Source: Neurospora tetraspora (lineage: Eukaryota; Ascomycota; Sordariomycetes; Sordariales; Sordariaceae). Taken from it: DNA of 64,000 nucleotides. Positions 11,772 through 23,021 of the stretch are shown in pieces. The stretch lies in contig NW_026944384.1 of the NCBI RefSeq assembly GCF_033439725.1, positions 5,518,001 to 5,582,000 of the forward strand, read 5' to 3'. Position numbers and translations under genes: made by a program. The notes under the pieces were generated by a model. The model was not told the DNA's origin. It searched no databases and was given only the letters and a program-made list of their open reading frames with translations. Within the stretch, counting starts at the first letter, position 1; the number at the start of each line of letters is the position of its first letter.

Positions 11772-13036
11772 CGCGTTGTTTGAGTTACCTGTTGTATGTA
11801 ATGCCTGCGCCTGTGAAGTATCGTCGTTGGTTGTGGGGGTTATGTTGATCTTGAGGTTAGGATTCGAATAGCTTGGGAACTGAAAGTATTCAGGTGATAG
11901 GAGTGTTTCGAGTTTATGGGGCGTCTGGAATCCTAGCAGGAATCATTGATCTGGAGGTTTAATGTGTGCTGATAGAACTGATCAGAATTTTCAAAGGTGA
12001 ACACCACGGGGGACCTTTATACTCAGATTCGGCAGGCCTTCTCTACAGACCTGGGAACAATCTGGCAAGCCGCCAGAATTGAGGTAATCATGGCCTTGTG
12101 CACAACGTGCGCAGTGTATATCGAACGTGGAGACAAACATCTCTGTGCGCACATTCTCCTTGGTCACAGAACAATTGTTGCTCATGCCAGGTCATGAGCA
12201 GCCAGGCAGCGTGGATCTGTGATGTTGGTGGTTGAATAGAGAAAAGAAGAAAGGAGGATTTATCGAGTATGGCCAGCCCGTGGGTGATAGATCATATCTT
12301 TGCCTTGTTGTTGTCAAGCTGGATGTCATGACAACACGGCATAGCCCTTGGTGTGGCTTGTCGACAATGGCGCTTGTTCAATGATAGTGCGTTGCAAGAC
12401 GACAGCCCGGGCGGCATAGCATTATTCTCTGCAAGCGAGAAGCAAATCGCGTCTTACAAAACAGTAGTCAACGCCTGCAGCTGTACAAGACAAACAATTG
12501 TTTGGTACGTGGGGGTTGAAACAGCTTCCCGAAATGTCAAGATACGTTCTCAGATTCGAGTGTCCAGTTGAGATTGGTGCATGTCGTTGGTTCTTTGAGC
12601 GATCTGAGGCCATGACATGCGAGACATGACCACAAATACGAACGAATTTTTGCCATTAGCGGAAGATCGAGCGTTCATAGCAAAGGATACGGTCGGTTAG
12701 TCGTACTTCAGCCCCTTCGGCCCTGGTATCAACCAGTAAGAGAATAACCACGTCGCCCAAGTTGTCCCGTATCTCTTACGACTGCCCGTTTATGTGCTCA
12801 AAGACCGACCACCACGTCTGCCAACTGCTTTGGTACATAAGGCTCGCACTCGGAACCATCGTATAGCATACCCGGTGACAGCCCTGTCCGCCGGCCCGTT
12901 GCGGTTGGCGTTTGGGAAGATCGTGGACAAGCCACCGGGACCGAGAACCATGGTGTGGATGCCAGGATGCCCTAAGATGAGCAAACAAGCCTGTTGCAGC
13001 CAATCCTTGAAGGGTAAATTGGGTGCACTCGAGTGA

Positions 13037-13648
13037 CTACGCTTCTGATTTGTACGTCACTTGCGTGAAGCTGTGTGCTGAGACCTCCGGGGGTCTTCCG
13101 AGAATGCTCGAGCTGACGGCGTTTCCACAGACCGGGCAGCTGGTGTCCCCGTTGACCGGCGGCAGGGTGGTAGCAAACATTGTCTGAGAGTAGTTTGGTG
13201 ATGAGTCCCCTTCTGGAAGAGGAAGTCTGGGACTTACGGGTTGTGGTTTGGGGTCTGGTGTGCAGTAGGTCTGACAGCTGGTCCAGGTTGCACAGCAGTA
13301 GCTTGGTGAATATCGTCCAATTCGAGGTCGGAGACGAAGAAGCCAATGCAAGTATCCGTCTCGAAGAAAGAAATCCGACGTGCCCTGTTCCCAGCACCTG
13401 CATAGATAGCTTGTGATGCCAGAGCTGTCCGTCACGAAAGTGGCTTGCTGGCTCGCGTGAACTTGTGGCCTGGTTCTTGATCCTTGGTTGAAGAGGCTGA
13501 ACAAGGACAATATCATAACCTGATGGGCGTTCTCATCATCTCTGGCGTCGTTTGCCAAGGAAATCAACTTTCCTGATGACAGGCAGGGAAACAAGTCGTG
13601 GTTCGTAGCGGTCGAGAAGAAAACAATCATCGAATTCTCAGTTCGCAT
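13037..13648 (-). CDS. questionable hypothetical ORF next to the NLR gene
   Basis: The longest open frame in this intergenic region; from its first ATG (13648) it gives 203 codons. A stretch near the end has a Cys pair (TSCPVCGN). An internal 54-nt segment with GTAAGT and TCTCAG ends could be removed in frame, which would be consistent with an intron. Composition is otherwise unremarkable and no domain is recognised. It is divergent from the NLR gene, a position where fungal NLRs sometimes have a partner gene, but nothing in the sequence shows such a link. It may be chance. Confidence 0.2.
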   Translation of the reverse strand: MRTENSMIVFFSTATNHDLFPCLSSGKLISLANDARDDENAHQVMILSLFSLFNQGSRTRPQVHASQQATFVTDSSGITSYLCRCWEQGTSDFFLRDGYLHWLLRLRPRIGRYSPSYCCATWTSCQTYCTPDPKPQPVSPRLPLPEGDSSPNYSQTMFATTLPPVNGDTSCPVCGNAVSSSILGRPPEVSAHSFTQVTYKSEA

Positions 13649-14267
13649 AGCGTAAGCAGCATGTCGCGGGGGTAACGGATGGTACGAGCGTGCATGAGAT
13701 GACGCCAAGATAGGATGCGCCGTAGATGCGCAGAGCGGAGTCGAGATCGTCGCTTTGCTGTGAACTGTGGTGAAATAAGTAAGGTTCGACAAGCAGATGA
13801 AGAAGGAACTGCGAGGATCGAGCTTTCGTAAATATTCGTGTATTGCTTCTCCAGCTCTTGTCCAAAGAAAATGAAAAACACCTAACAGAAGTCTCCGGAG
13901 CCGAGTTGGTTGGCGTCGAGATGAGGTGGGACGGGATTGAGTTATTCCGGGTCAGGCATCTGTCAGGTTACGGTGTCCATTCGGGTTGCGTTCAAGCCAG
14001 CTTGGTCCAATTAGGATTCGAGCCACTCATTGCTCGACATTCTCACCAACCCCGGGCCTTCCTCTCAAATTGGAAATGGCCTTGGCCGCGCTGGTCAGGC
14101 AGGCGCTAACCCCGCAGCCCAACATCAATCATACGGTGGCATCATGATCTCACCTTCCCCAGCTTCAACCAAGATCCAACCCCCACTCATTGTCGCTCTG
14201 CTCCTGAGCCATTATCAGCCGCAACTGGAAATTGCTTGATAGATGGCTTGCTCACTCAAACAGCAAA

Positions 14268-17200
14268 ATGGAAGGCGACAAGAAGCGCTCCTTCCGCCTG
14301 CATGAGCGGCCAAGGTCTCTGCTTTCCAAATTGTTCAAGCGAAGTGAAAGCAATCGGTCGAAATCCTCTGCAGGGACTTCTTCTTCGCTGCCCCTTTCTC
14401 TCGAAGAGACACGAGCGGACAAAGTCGGTTTGCCCCAGAGCAGTAACGATACCTCGAAGTCAGCAGCGGCGGCACCAGACGACTCTATCCCCGATGTATC
14501 TGGCCATTCCATGTGGGAAGATGCCATCGCCAAGGTCGTGAACTCGAATGAGGATCCCAAATTGGTCGCAATTGTGAAGGAGTTAAACACCGCAAGTGCT
14601 CTTTCGCCCAATGACACCGTTAGTACCATAGCGACAATGGTCAAACGAGATTTGGAGCGGGAAGTCGAAAGCCAACGTTCAGCACAAGGCTTTGTCAGAG
14701 AATCCGTTGAGCAGACTGTGTCCATCATCAACAAGTTCCTAGCAGTTGGAGACGTTGCTGCCAGCTTTGATCCCGTTCACGCTGCTCTTCCCTGGGCTGC
14801 CGTTCGCTTTGTGCTTGTTGTGAGTTTTCTCCCTTGTCCCTTCTCCGTCGTACGTTTGTGTTGACCAACCAAGGCGTTGGTTTCATACAGAGAGCTCAAG
14901 AGCCAGCTACTTGGCGGCATCGCAGCCACGACCTCACTTGTTTTACAATGTGAATCGTATCGGACTTTGTATATGGATCCCGAACCAGCTCTCCGCCCCC
15001 CAGAGTACGCCCTCTCCGAGCTGAAGGGCTGCATCACCGAGGCATACTATAATTCGTTGATGTTGCTCAGCTTTGCCGTTTGCTATCTACGGGATCCAGC
15101 TAGGCATCTTAAGGCCGTGTTTAAGCTCGAAGACATGGAAGGTCACGTCAAGAATGTTTTGGATAGGGGTAGAGAGCTGGATCATGCCGCCAACTTATGC
15201 GAAAGGTATTGCAACCTTGAGAGCAGGGGCAGAATTGCGCTGCTTCATGAGATTGCTCAAAGCTCGTATGAGACTCTTGAGGTGTTGCGAGGCCAAAGGT
15301 ATGTTATTTATCGGCGCAAACTAGCAAGGCAAAGCTAACGAAAAAAAAAATATCTAGATCCCTTCTTCTTGACATTCATCAGGAGCTGGTACTTTCAAAG
15401 TTGCGCATCGCGAAAACCGCTGCATTCGATCACTTTGACAGAAACTCTGAACCGGAATGCCATCCAGAGACAAGAGCCGCCCTTTTGCGGGACATGATGC
15501 GCTGGGTGTGGGACCGCGAGGGCGACTCTATCTTTTGGCTCCAAGGCATGGCGGGCACTGGCAAGTCAACATTATCCCGAACATTCGCTCGCAAACTCCA
15601 GAAGAAGGGATTGCTTGGCGCTAGCTTCTTTTTCAAGAGAGGTGATGGCGACCGCGGAATGGCAAGGATGTTCTTTCCTACCATTGCTTCTCAGCTTGCC
15701 ATGCAATTACCCGCTTTGGCTCGGTCCTTGAAATCTGCCCTCGAAAGAGAGCCTGATGTTGGCGAGAAGTCAATGGAAGTGCAGTTTGAGAAACTTATAC
15801 TCCAGCCTTTGCAGGGCATCACAGTTGGCCGTTCAAAATTTACAGCCTTCATAATCATCATTGACGCTCTCGATGAGTGTGACCCCGAATCCGATGCCAC
15901 AACTATCATACGTCTCCTTCCTCGGCTAAAGCAATTACCATTTGTTCAACTCAAATTCTTTGTCACGAGTCGGCCGGAGTTTCCCATTCTACTGGAATTT
16001 GATAAAATCAAAGGGACATACGAGCAGCTGGTGTTGCACCATGTAAAGGAAGACATCATGACACATGACTTGAAAGTTTACTTTGAGTCTGAACTCGGAA
16101 GGATCAGGGATGACTACAATAGGCTACAGTCACCAGATGATCAGTTACTCTCGGACTGGCCAGGACAGCGCAGGATTGAACTTCTGGTTCAGCTTGCCGT
16201 CCCGCTGTTCATCTTTGCAAAGACAGTTTGTCTGTTCATTGCAAATTATGCCTACAGTGATCCAGAAGAGCAGCTTCAAAGGGTTCTGGAGGTTCAGAAG
16301 GTGGACCATGCTTCTCAGCTTCACCGAACCTACCTTTTCGTCCTTAACCGCCTTCTCTTGAAGCGTTCCGACTTTGGACTCGTAGAATGCGACGCAGAAG
16401 AGAAAGAGGAAATATTGGACAACTTTCGCCAGATTGTTGGTTCGTTGGTCCTCTTAGAATATCCTCTCTCTGTCGATTCGCTTTCTCAGTTACTGAAGAT
16501 CCCGAAAAAAAACATCAGGAACATGCTCAATTTGCTTCATTCCGTCCTCGACGTCCCAGGGCTCGATAAACCGACCGCGCCGGTCAGGATCCTTCACTTA
16601 TCCTTTCGAGACTTTCTTACTGATCCCAAGAATCAGACCAAGAACCCCTTTTGGGTCGACGAAATGAACGCAAACGCTGTACTGGCGACCAGATGTATGG
16701 ACCTGTTAATGGAAGATGGTATCATATACGAAGGCATGCACAAAGGACCTTCGGATTATCATAACGTTGATGAAGAGTGCATCCAATTGTCTTTCAAAGT
16801 TCCTCCTGCTCTGTGGGAAGAGGTGGGCGAGTTTGAGTACCACCAGGAAATCATGGCCAAAGTACCTCCTTATATTCAATATGCATGCCTAAAATGGCCA
16901 TACCATGTTAACCGCAGCGGCCCAACCACTTACAACAAACTTCAAGCTCTTGAGTTTATTGAAAAGAAGTCCAAGTCGTGGATTGACGCTCTTCTTTGCA
17001 TGCGTCGACAGGACGATGCCTACAGTCTCTTGAACATGCTACTGAATAATGACAGGTTTCGTAGTGAGGTAATGTTACACAAGCTTGCAGTGGAGTAAAT
17101 ACTTGGTATCTTGAGTACTGACGGTCCGGTAGGAACCCAACTTACGGATTTCGCCTCTAGACATGTGCACAGAAGAATTCCAGCCATTGTTTGTGAAGCG

Positions 17201-17402
17201 TCTGAGTGCTCAGTGTTCTAAATGTAAAGAAAGGGAGGAGAAGTTGGTAAAAAGGCTATGGGAAGAGGAGTTTGAGAGGTTTCAGAAAGTGGTGTCTGAA
17301 CGTAACAGTATATCACAGGGTCAACTTGAACCGAAACCTCCACTTCCCATTCAAGTAGCGTCAACGAGTCAAGCGATGAGGCCAGACAGAGAACATAACT
17401 GA
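14268..17402 (+). CDS. NACHT-domain NLR/STAND protein (NACHT_N plus NACHT, no C-terminal repeats)
   Basis: Exons 14268..14819, 14874..15298, 15358..17068 and 17133..17402 encode 985 aa. Residues 1-80 are basic and Ser-rich. Residues about 90-325 match the fungal NACHT_N region (landmarks ALPWAAVRFVLV and YRELKSQLLGGI). A NACHT NTPase follows: Walker A GMAGTGKST at about 389-397, Walker B IIIIDALDECD at about 491-501 and a sensor-like FFVTSRPE. The post-NACHT helical region includes PPYIQYACLKWPYHV, which in relatives leads into ankyrin or WD40 repeats. Here it is followed only by a charged, partly coiled-coil tail (CKEREEKLVKRLWEEEFERFQ). The last intron (17069..17132) has a CTGAC branch and an in-frame join; ignoring it gives a false stop at 17098. 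Such proteins mediate non-self recognition and regulated cell death in fungi. Activation by a ligand is not shown here. Confidence 0.88.
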
Positions 17403-19356
17403 AATCTCAAGCCAAACGCCAAACCTCAATTCTCGACAGGTCCAACACAATAACTGGCCCATCACTACCTTCCCCTTCCGTTTTCTCCATTGACGAAGCT
17501 CTGTTCTCACTGGGCTTCCCACCCACCGACAGTTTCCAGTATTTCTAAGCTCCCCGGTTTCCGTTTCTTTCTTCTCCTCCGTTACCATTACAACAGAACC
17601 AAGCCCTTTTTTCTGCCGTCGTGTTTCCACTTTCCAGGTCCCGTCAGGCTCGCTGACCGTGGAAAGACTCACGACAAACACTCAATTAACAGACATTATA
17701 CTGAAAGGTGCAAGATAAATAGTATGGATACGAAACCTACTCTCTGTCAATTTTTCTAGGATATTTCTCTCTTTATTGGATCACAAACTACACCTGTACA
17801 CCAGCTCATCCATGTATGTAACGTGGTGGAGGAGGAAACAATACTGTAACTTACCTACATTGGTTGGTACCTGTACCGCGTCCATACTTACCGAAACGTT
17901 TCAATTTCATGTTTTCTTTTCTCGTTTTTATTTCCTCTTTTTTTCTCGGCTTGGCTGGGGCTGTCTCCATGTATAAGTCGATCGATCTTTCGATGAAGTT
18001 GGAGTAGTATCTCCACTCTAAATTATCCCCCACCAAAGTCTTCGTTTCTAGGGTATTTAGCGGGGGATTGGCAGTCCTCTTCCTCTTCTTCCACCAAGCC
18101 AATCAATCCATCAAAATCACCACATTGGTTTCCATTGATCTCAGTAGTCTGGAATCAGTACGTAACCCGCTTTTGAGATAGCTAAGGTAGCGGCTGATAC
18201 ATTTGAGTCTGTACTTACGCTTCCAACTACTACTATCTCTACTTATGTATATGGCGAAACTTTCTTCCCAGTCGTAAAAGGAAATTATATGCAACAGTCT
18301 GTTGGTGAAAACTGTGGCATATCCAGGACATACATACTTAAAAAAACCGAACTCTCCCAGCGGGAGTTGAGTTATGCATATATGTGTGTGTACAAATTGT
18401 AACAAACAAGGAACAAGTTAGGTTAAGTAGAGGAGCGAAGTGATGTTATGGAATCTGTGTGCCTGACTGAGTGCCTGTGTAAAGAAGAGTCTTGATTAGG
18501 AGCACCATTTGCCTGCCTGTATCTCCCTCCCTGTGATACTGTGAGATGATGCCACGCGGGAACGTTCAACCTCTTGGAATTTTACGCGATGCCGTGTATT
18601 TCACTGGAGAGAGAGAAGGGGGGATTACGGTAACTTACCAACCAACTTCACTTCTGTCTGCACCTTCGCCTTCGCCTTCGCCTTCGCCTTCAAAGAAAGC
18701 TGCCGCGGGAAATTTCCATGCAACACCACTGCGGAACAACTCGGAGGTTAAAGCATCCGGTCCATCATGGGGACAAGAACACGATGGATGTTTGTCAGGA
18801 TATCATTTCCGCTCCGGTGATGGCCGGGAGGTCATACAAAATGCCATCGATTTTGCACATACCAACATCCGCTATTGCCACAAAACTTCTCTACACTACG
18901 TGCTGTACTGTCTTTCTCTCGCTACTCCAACATCATATGTTGCCGGACTCCTCCAAAAGCGGCTGTTATTTCGACAGGAAAACTTCAACTGACGAACAAG
19001 AAAAGATATTTTTTGGTTGGGGGCTTATCAAGCCATCCGACATGATGCCACCCAGTACAAGCAAAGAACTCCGAACGACCTCCTCCGTAATTATCCATCT
19101 ATCTGGAATTTTTGTTTGTGTGCAAGCATGAGTAGACAAAAACCTTTTGCCCCAACGTCTATCATACCATATAAAAAATCATCATCGTCCAAGACACTTG
19201 TACTCATACTCTCTTATGATGCGCATTGTGATGCAAATTCTCGAGCGCAAAGAACCACCGTTTACGCAAGGCAAATATCAAACCGTTGTCGTTTTAGTTA
19301 CGAGTGTTCCGTACATTCAGGGATGCATACGCATTCCGTGAAATGACAATCGCCTA
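17403..19356. other. intergenic region between the NLR and amidophosphoribosyltransferase genes
   Basis: Nearly 2 kb flanked by two converging 3' ends. Overlapping plus-strand frames at 18546..19346 lack recognisable content. A CCTTCG hexanucleotide repeat lies at about 18663..18690. Confidence 0.5.
18663..18692. repeat. CCTTCG hexanucleotide microsatellite
   Basis: About five tandem copies of CCTTCG, giving a Ser-Pro repeat if read on the plus strand. It lies in a region without a supported gene. Confidence 0.9.
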
Positions 19357-21349
19357 CTAGGCGTTGGCAATGTTGTGGATGCTATTACAGCTTCTGTCAG
19401 CCGAGAGCGCCATCGTAAAACTTGACGGCAAAAACATACCTGATATCCTGCCTGTTCTCAGGGTTCTCTCTGAGCGCGGGGGGCTCGGGGGTAGAAGAAA
19501 CCTTAGAATATGTTAGTGACAACCTCAACTGGGAGCTCTGTGATTGTGTACGACTTACGTTGACCGGGCCGCTGTTGGCGACCAGGACCTTGTTGGTGCC
19601 GTTCACGACGGTGGCCTTCCGCTTCGTGCCACGGCTCTCGTTCAGGTGGTCGAAGTAACCCTCAGGAATGTCGGTCTGGTAGTTGCCGCAGAACACACCC
19701 ACTTCGAAGTCGGTGATCTTCTGGTGATCGGGAGAGGCCTCGGTACACGCCGCCTTAAGGTCGGCGAGGTCCTGGTAAATAACATCATCGGCATTGATGT
19801 GCTTGGCGATATCGCTTCTTGTCTTCTCGTGGGCGATAAGCTCCTGCGGCGAAGCGAGATCGATACCGTACTGGAAACATGTTAGTGTTGACGATCGTTT
19901 TGCAAGTGGAGATGCAGACATACAATGTGAGGGTAGATGATGGGAGGAGCACAGCTGGCAAAGATGACCTTGCGGGCACCGGCCTCGCGAGCCATGCTCA
20001 CAATCTCCCTGCTGGTAGTGCCACGGACAATGGAGTCATCCACGAGCAGGACGACACGGTCCTTGAACTCGGACTCCATGGCGCTGAGCTTTCTCCGGAC
20101 GCTCTTTTGCCTGGCCTTCTGACCGGGCAAGATGAAGGTGCGGTAGACGTAACGGTTCTTGACGAAACCATTAGAGAAGGGTTTCCGCAGCTGCTCTGAT
20201 ACCACGGCAGCGGCAGTATTACTGGTCTCCGGGATAGGAATGACCACATCGATCTCCTTGACACCCTCGTCTCCGAGAATCTCCTTGATCTTGCTGGCAA
20301 GCTTCTCGCCCATGTTCTGTCTGCTGCGGTGCACAGAGATTCCATCCATGATGGTATCCGGGCGGGCGAAGTAAACATACTCGAAGATATCGGGGGCATA
20401 AGCCTTCTGCTCAACAACCTGGTGGAACTGAGGCTGCCCGTTCTTCTGGATGAACACAGCTTGTCCCGGGAGGATATCCTGGAAGTTGCCGAAGCCCAGC
20501 TGACGGAGAGCAATGCTCTCGGAAGCGAACATGTAGTCGATACCGCCTTCGAGGGTGGTGGAGGGACGGGATCCCATAATAAGGGGGCGGATACCATATT
20601 GGTCACGGAAGGCGAAGATACCGAAGCCAGCAATCATGGCAGTGGCGGCCCAGCCACCTTGGCACCTCTCGTACGTCTTCTTGAGGGCACTGAAGATGTC
20701 GTCGGTGTTGACACGGGCCTTGCCGGTCTCGTTGAGAGCGTTGGCAAAGACGTTGAGCATCAGCTCGCTGTCCGAGTCGGTGTTCACATGACGATGGGCC
20801 TCTTGGTCGAGATAGCTGCGCAGGGCGGGAGCGTTGATGAGGTTGCCGTTGTGCGCGAAGCAGATGCCGTAGGGCGAGTTGACGTAGAAAGGCTGACTTT
20901 CGGCGCTCTATGGGTGACTCGTTAGCTAACCATGAACCAGAAAACATATGGACGAAGGATGGATGTTGAAGAGATGCAGGGTCTCTGATGATATCACACT
21001 TGCAGACTGAATGGGCGGAATGCATGGAAATAGCTCGGCCTTTGGGACCAAAGCGCTGGGTCGGAGATGAGAGGGGACAGATACATACAGAGCTCGTTCC
21101 GGCAGTCGGGTAACGAAGATGGGCGATGCCCATGTAGCCGGGAAGGTCTACCGTGCGCTTGCCGTCGTCAAAGACCTTGGAGGCCATGCCGTTGCCCTTG
21201 CACTGGAAGATTCTACCTCCAGAGCCACAGGTCGCGATACCACAGGCATCTTGACCACGGTGTTGCAGATAGTACAAGCTTTCGTGCAAGTCGGCAGCGG
21301 CGTCCGATGCATCGGTATCCGCGAGGATAAGGGCGAGAATACCGCACAT
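19357..21349 (-). CDS. ADE4: amidophosphoribosyltransferase (glutamine PRPP amidotransferase)
   Basis: Five minus-strand exons, 21349..21089, 20907..19924, 19870..19559, 19501..19440 and 19381..19357, encode 547 aa, normal for the fungal enzyme. It catalyses the first committed step of de novo purine synthesis: PRPP plus glutamine to 5-phosphoribosylamine. MCGILA places Cys2 as the catalytic nucleophile of the class II (Ntn) glutaminase domain after Met removal. [19 protein letters not shown] and CFAHNGNL are further glutaminase landmarks. The phosphoribosyltransferase domain carries the PRPP loop [13 protein letters not shown] at about 373-385, followed by [13 protein letters not shown], which spans an exon junction. 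The introns are 181, 53, 57 and 58 nt; the last exon adds only eight codons and the stop. A TGACTC element at 21487..21492 could be a CPC-1/Gcn4 site, a weak inference. Confidence 0.96.
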
Positions 21350-22949
21350 TGTGCTGGATCGAATGGGACAAACAATACGTCAAAAGGCTGTATAATCGGC
21401 TCGACGGTCGGATGAAGGGATACGATGAAGTCAGACCGTGGGGGAAGTCGAAGCTGGCCGGATGATGAAACTGGACCGCGAGGGTATGACTCGAAAGTGG
21501 ATATCGATTAGGACCTGACCCGTGGTCCTTCCGTTGTTGACAAAGTATCGGGGTGGGCGCCGAAAGATGAGATGGGACTGCTCGGAGCAGAAAAAAAAAA
21601 AAGACGAGACTATTTCGTTATCGATGAATCGCCGAAGTCGCTTATCGGTTTCGTTTCGGGGTTCTTCGTCTGGTACGTAGACTACCAGCTGGGGGCGTGA
21701 GTGATAGGCGATGGTCTAAAACTGCAAACTTGCGATCACCACAGAAGATCCGCATGAGACCAAGGGTGGCAAGCGGAGTTGGAGGCAGAACAAGAGGACA
21801 GAGGGGAGTCGTCTGGAGACGTCGGATCCATCATCTCTGGGGTTGGAGGTTGAAGATGCTGGGAAATGCCGGCCACTGCAGAGCAAGTCCAGACACGGAA
21901 TTCCATGCAAATGTCGCCAAGGAGGGGCACCGCGGCCAGCCGGGGCACGAGGGGGAAGAAAAAGTTTTAGTGGAGTCGTACTGGCCCGCCTCGACTAAAA
22001 TGCGGGGCAAATCCACACGGATTTTCTTATCGATCCTCCAACGGTCCTTATCCATTGGTCAATGCCAGGTGTGCGGGAGTGCGGTTATCCAGGCGCCACT
22101 TCTTCCCCTGGCGCCACTTCTTCCCCTGGCGCCTTTAGCTTCCGCACTGGACGCCGATACTCGGCCTAGCCCTATTCGTGATGCTCGCTTCATGATCCCG
22201 TCATTCCTGGGTGATGTTGATTTGACCTTGAAGCCTAAGCTTGGCTGTTGATGGTTTGGATCCTCAAAGCCAAAGACCAACAGCCGAAGCGCCATGTCCT
22301 GGGACTCGAGCCTTGTGCTACCGATGATTCTGAATACGCATCTGGATCTCATCACGGGATGGCTGATGGTCTGCTGTGGCATGTGCTACATACCACGGCT
22401 TGCAGAGCCGGGACACCAAAGATGGGGAAGTGCGCTGCTGATGATATACTTGTAGCTCGAACTGTGGAATATCAAGCTAGTGATATACTTGACGTTGCAA
22501 CCGGTTGTGAGTTCCGAATGAAGGAACACAAACAGTCAAATGACAACAACAGAGCGGAATTGCTGCGGGTGCCACTTCCACGTGAACTGGACAAGTCAAG
22601 TTTGACAACATCCAAAGGTCAAGTGTCGTGTGGAGGTTCTGGAGGTTTTGAGGGGTAAGCTTTTGACAAGGTTGAACCTATATCATGTCATCATTGCTCG
22701 AGTTCATGGCAAAATGCCGTCTAGAACCTGTTACCCAGATTCAACTAGTGAAGGAAGAACAGGCCACGTGAAAGAGAGTCGTGGAGATACCGAGTTCAAA
22801 AAAATCGTGTCCAGGCAAGCGGGCTCAAAGACTGAAACCAGAACATGATGAGAAAGAGGAAGAGGAATAAAAAGGTTTGGTTGAGCAAGCAGGAAAAAAA
22901 GAAGGATGTCAGGTGTTGCAAAAGGAAAAAAAAAGCAAAAAATTAAAGT
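21350..22949. other. upstream region of amidophosphoribosyltransferase and 3' flank of the tRNA gene
   Basis: 1.6 kb holding the purine gene promoter. It contains an 11-A run near 21591, an 18-bp tandem duplication (22092..22133) and overlapping plus-strand frames (184 and 136 codons) with no protein character. Confidence 0.5.
22092..22133. repeat. 18-bp perfect tandem repeat
   Basis: Two identical 18-bp units starting GGCGCCACTTCTTCCCCT (22092..22109 and 22110..22127) are followed by a partial third unit, GGCGCC. No gene association is evident. Confidence 0.9.
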
Positions 22950-23021
22950 CGACCATCCTGGGACTCGAACCCAGAGCCTTTACCACCGGAAAGTAACGCG
23001 CTACCGTTGCGCCAAACGGCC
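22950..23021 (-). tRNA. tRNA-Arg (anticodon CCG), no intron
   Basis: The minus strand folds into a complete 72-nt cloverleaf. The acceptor stem is GGCCGTT paired with GATGGTC, with some GU pairs, plus discriminator G. The D stem is GCGC/GCGC. The anticodon arm is TTACT-TTCCGGT-GGTAA, placing CCG at positions 34-36. The variable loop is AGGCT and the T arm CTGGG-TTCGAGT-CCCAG. The A- and B-box promoters are therefore present, and T-rich runs for Pol III termination follow on the minus strand (22923..22942 read in reverse). It decodes CGG. Confidence 0.95.

Larger units (their letters stand above)
11616..14267. other. intergenic region between the 93-aa gene and the NLR gene
   Basis: 2.65 kb with no securely identified gene. 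It contains the T9G24 tract, one questionable minus-strand reading frame (13037..13648, listed separately) and the NLR promoter. Confidence 0.5.

Noticed and set aside
18546-19346. Overlapping plus-strand frames of 64-148 codons
   Set aside because: Mutually overlapping with no shared protein character; they include a hexanucleotide repeat and lie between two convergent gene ends.
21697-22251. 184-codon plus-strand frame upstream of amidophosphoribosyltransferase
   Set aside because: Carries a tandem-repeat-derived LLPLAPLLPLAP stretch and otherwise random composition; likely promoter DNA.
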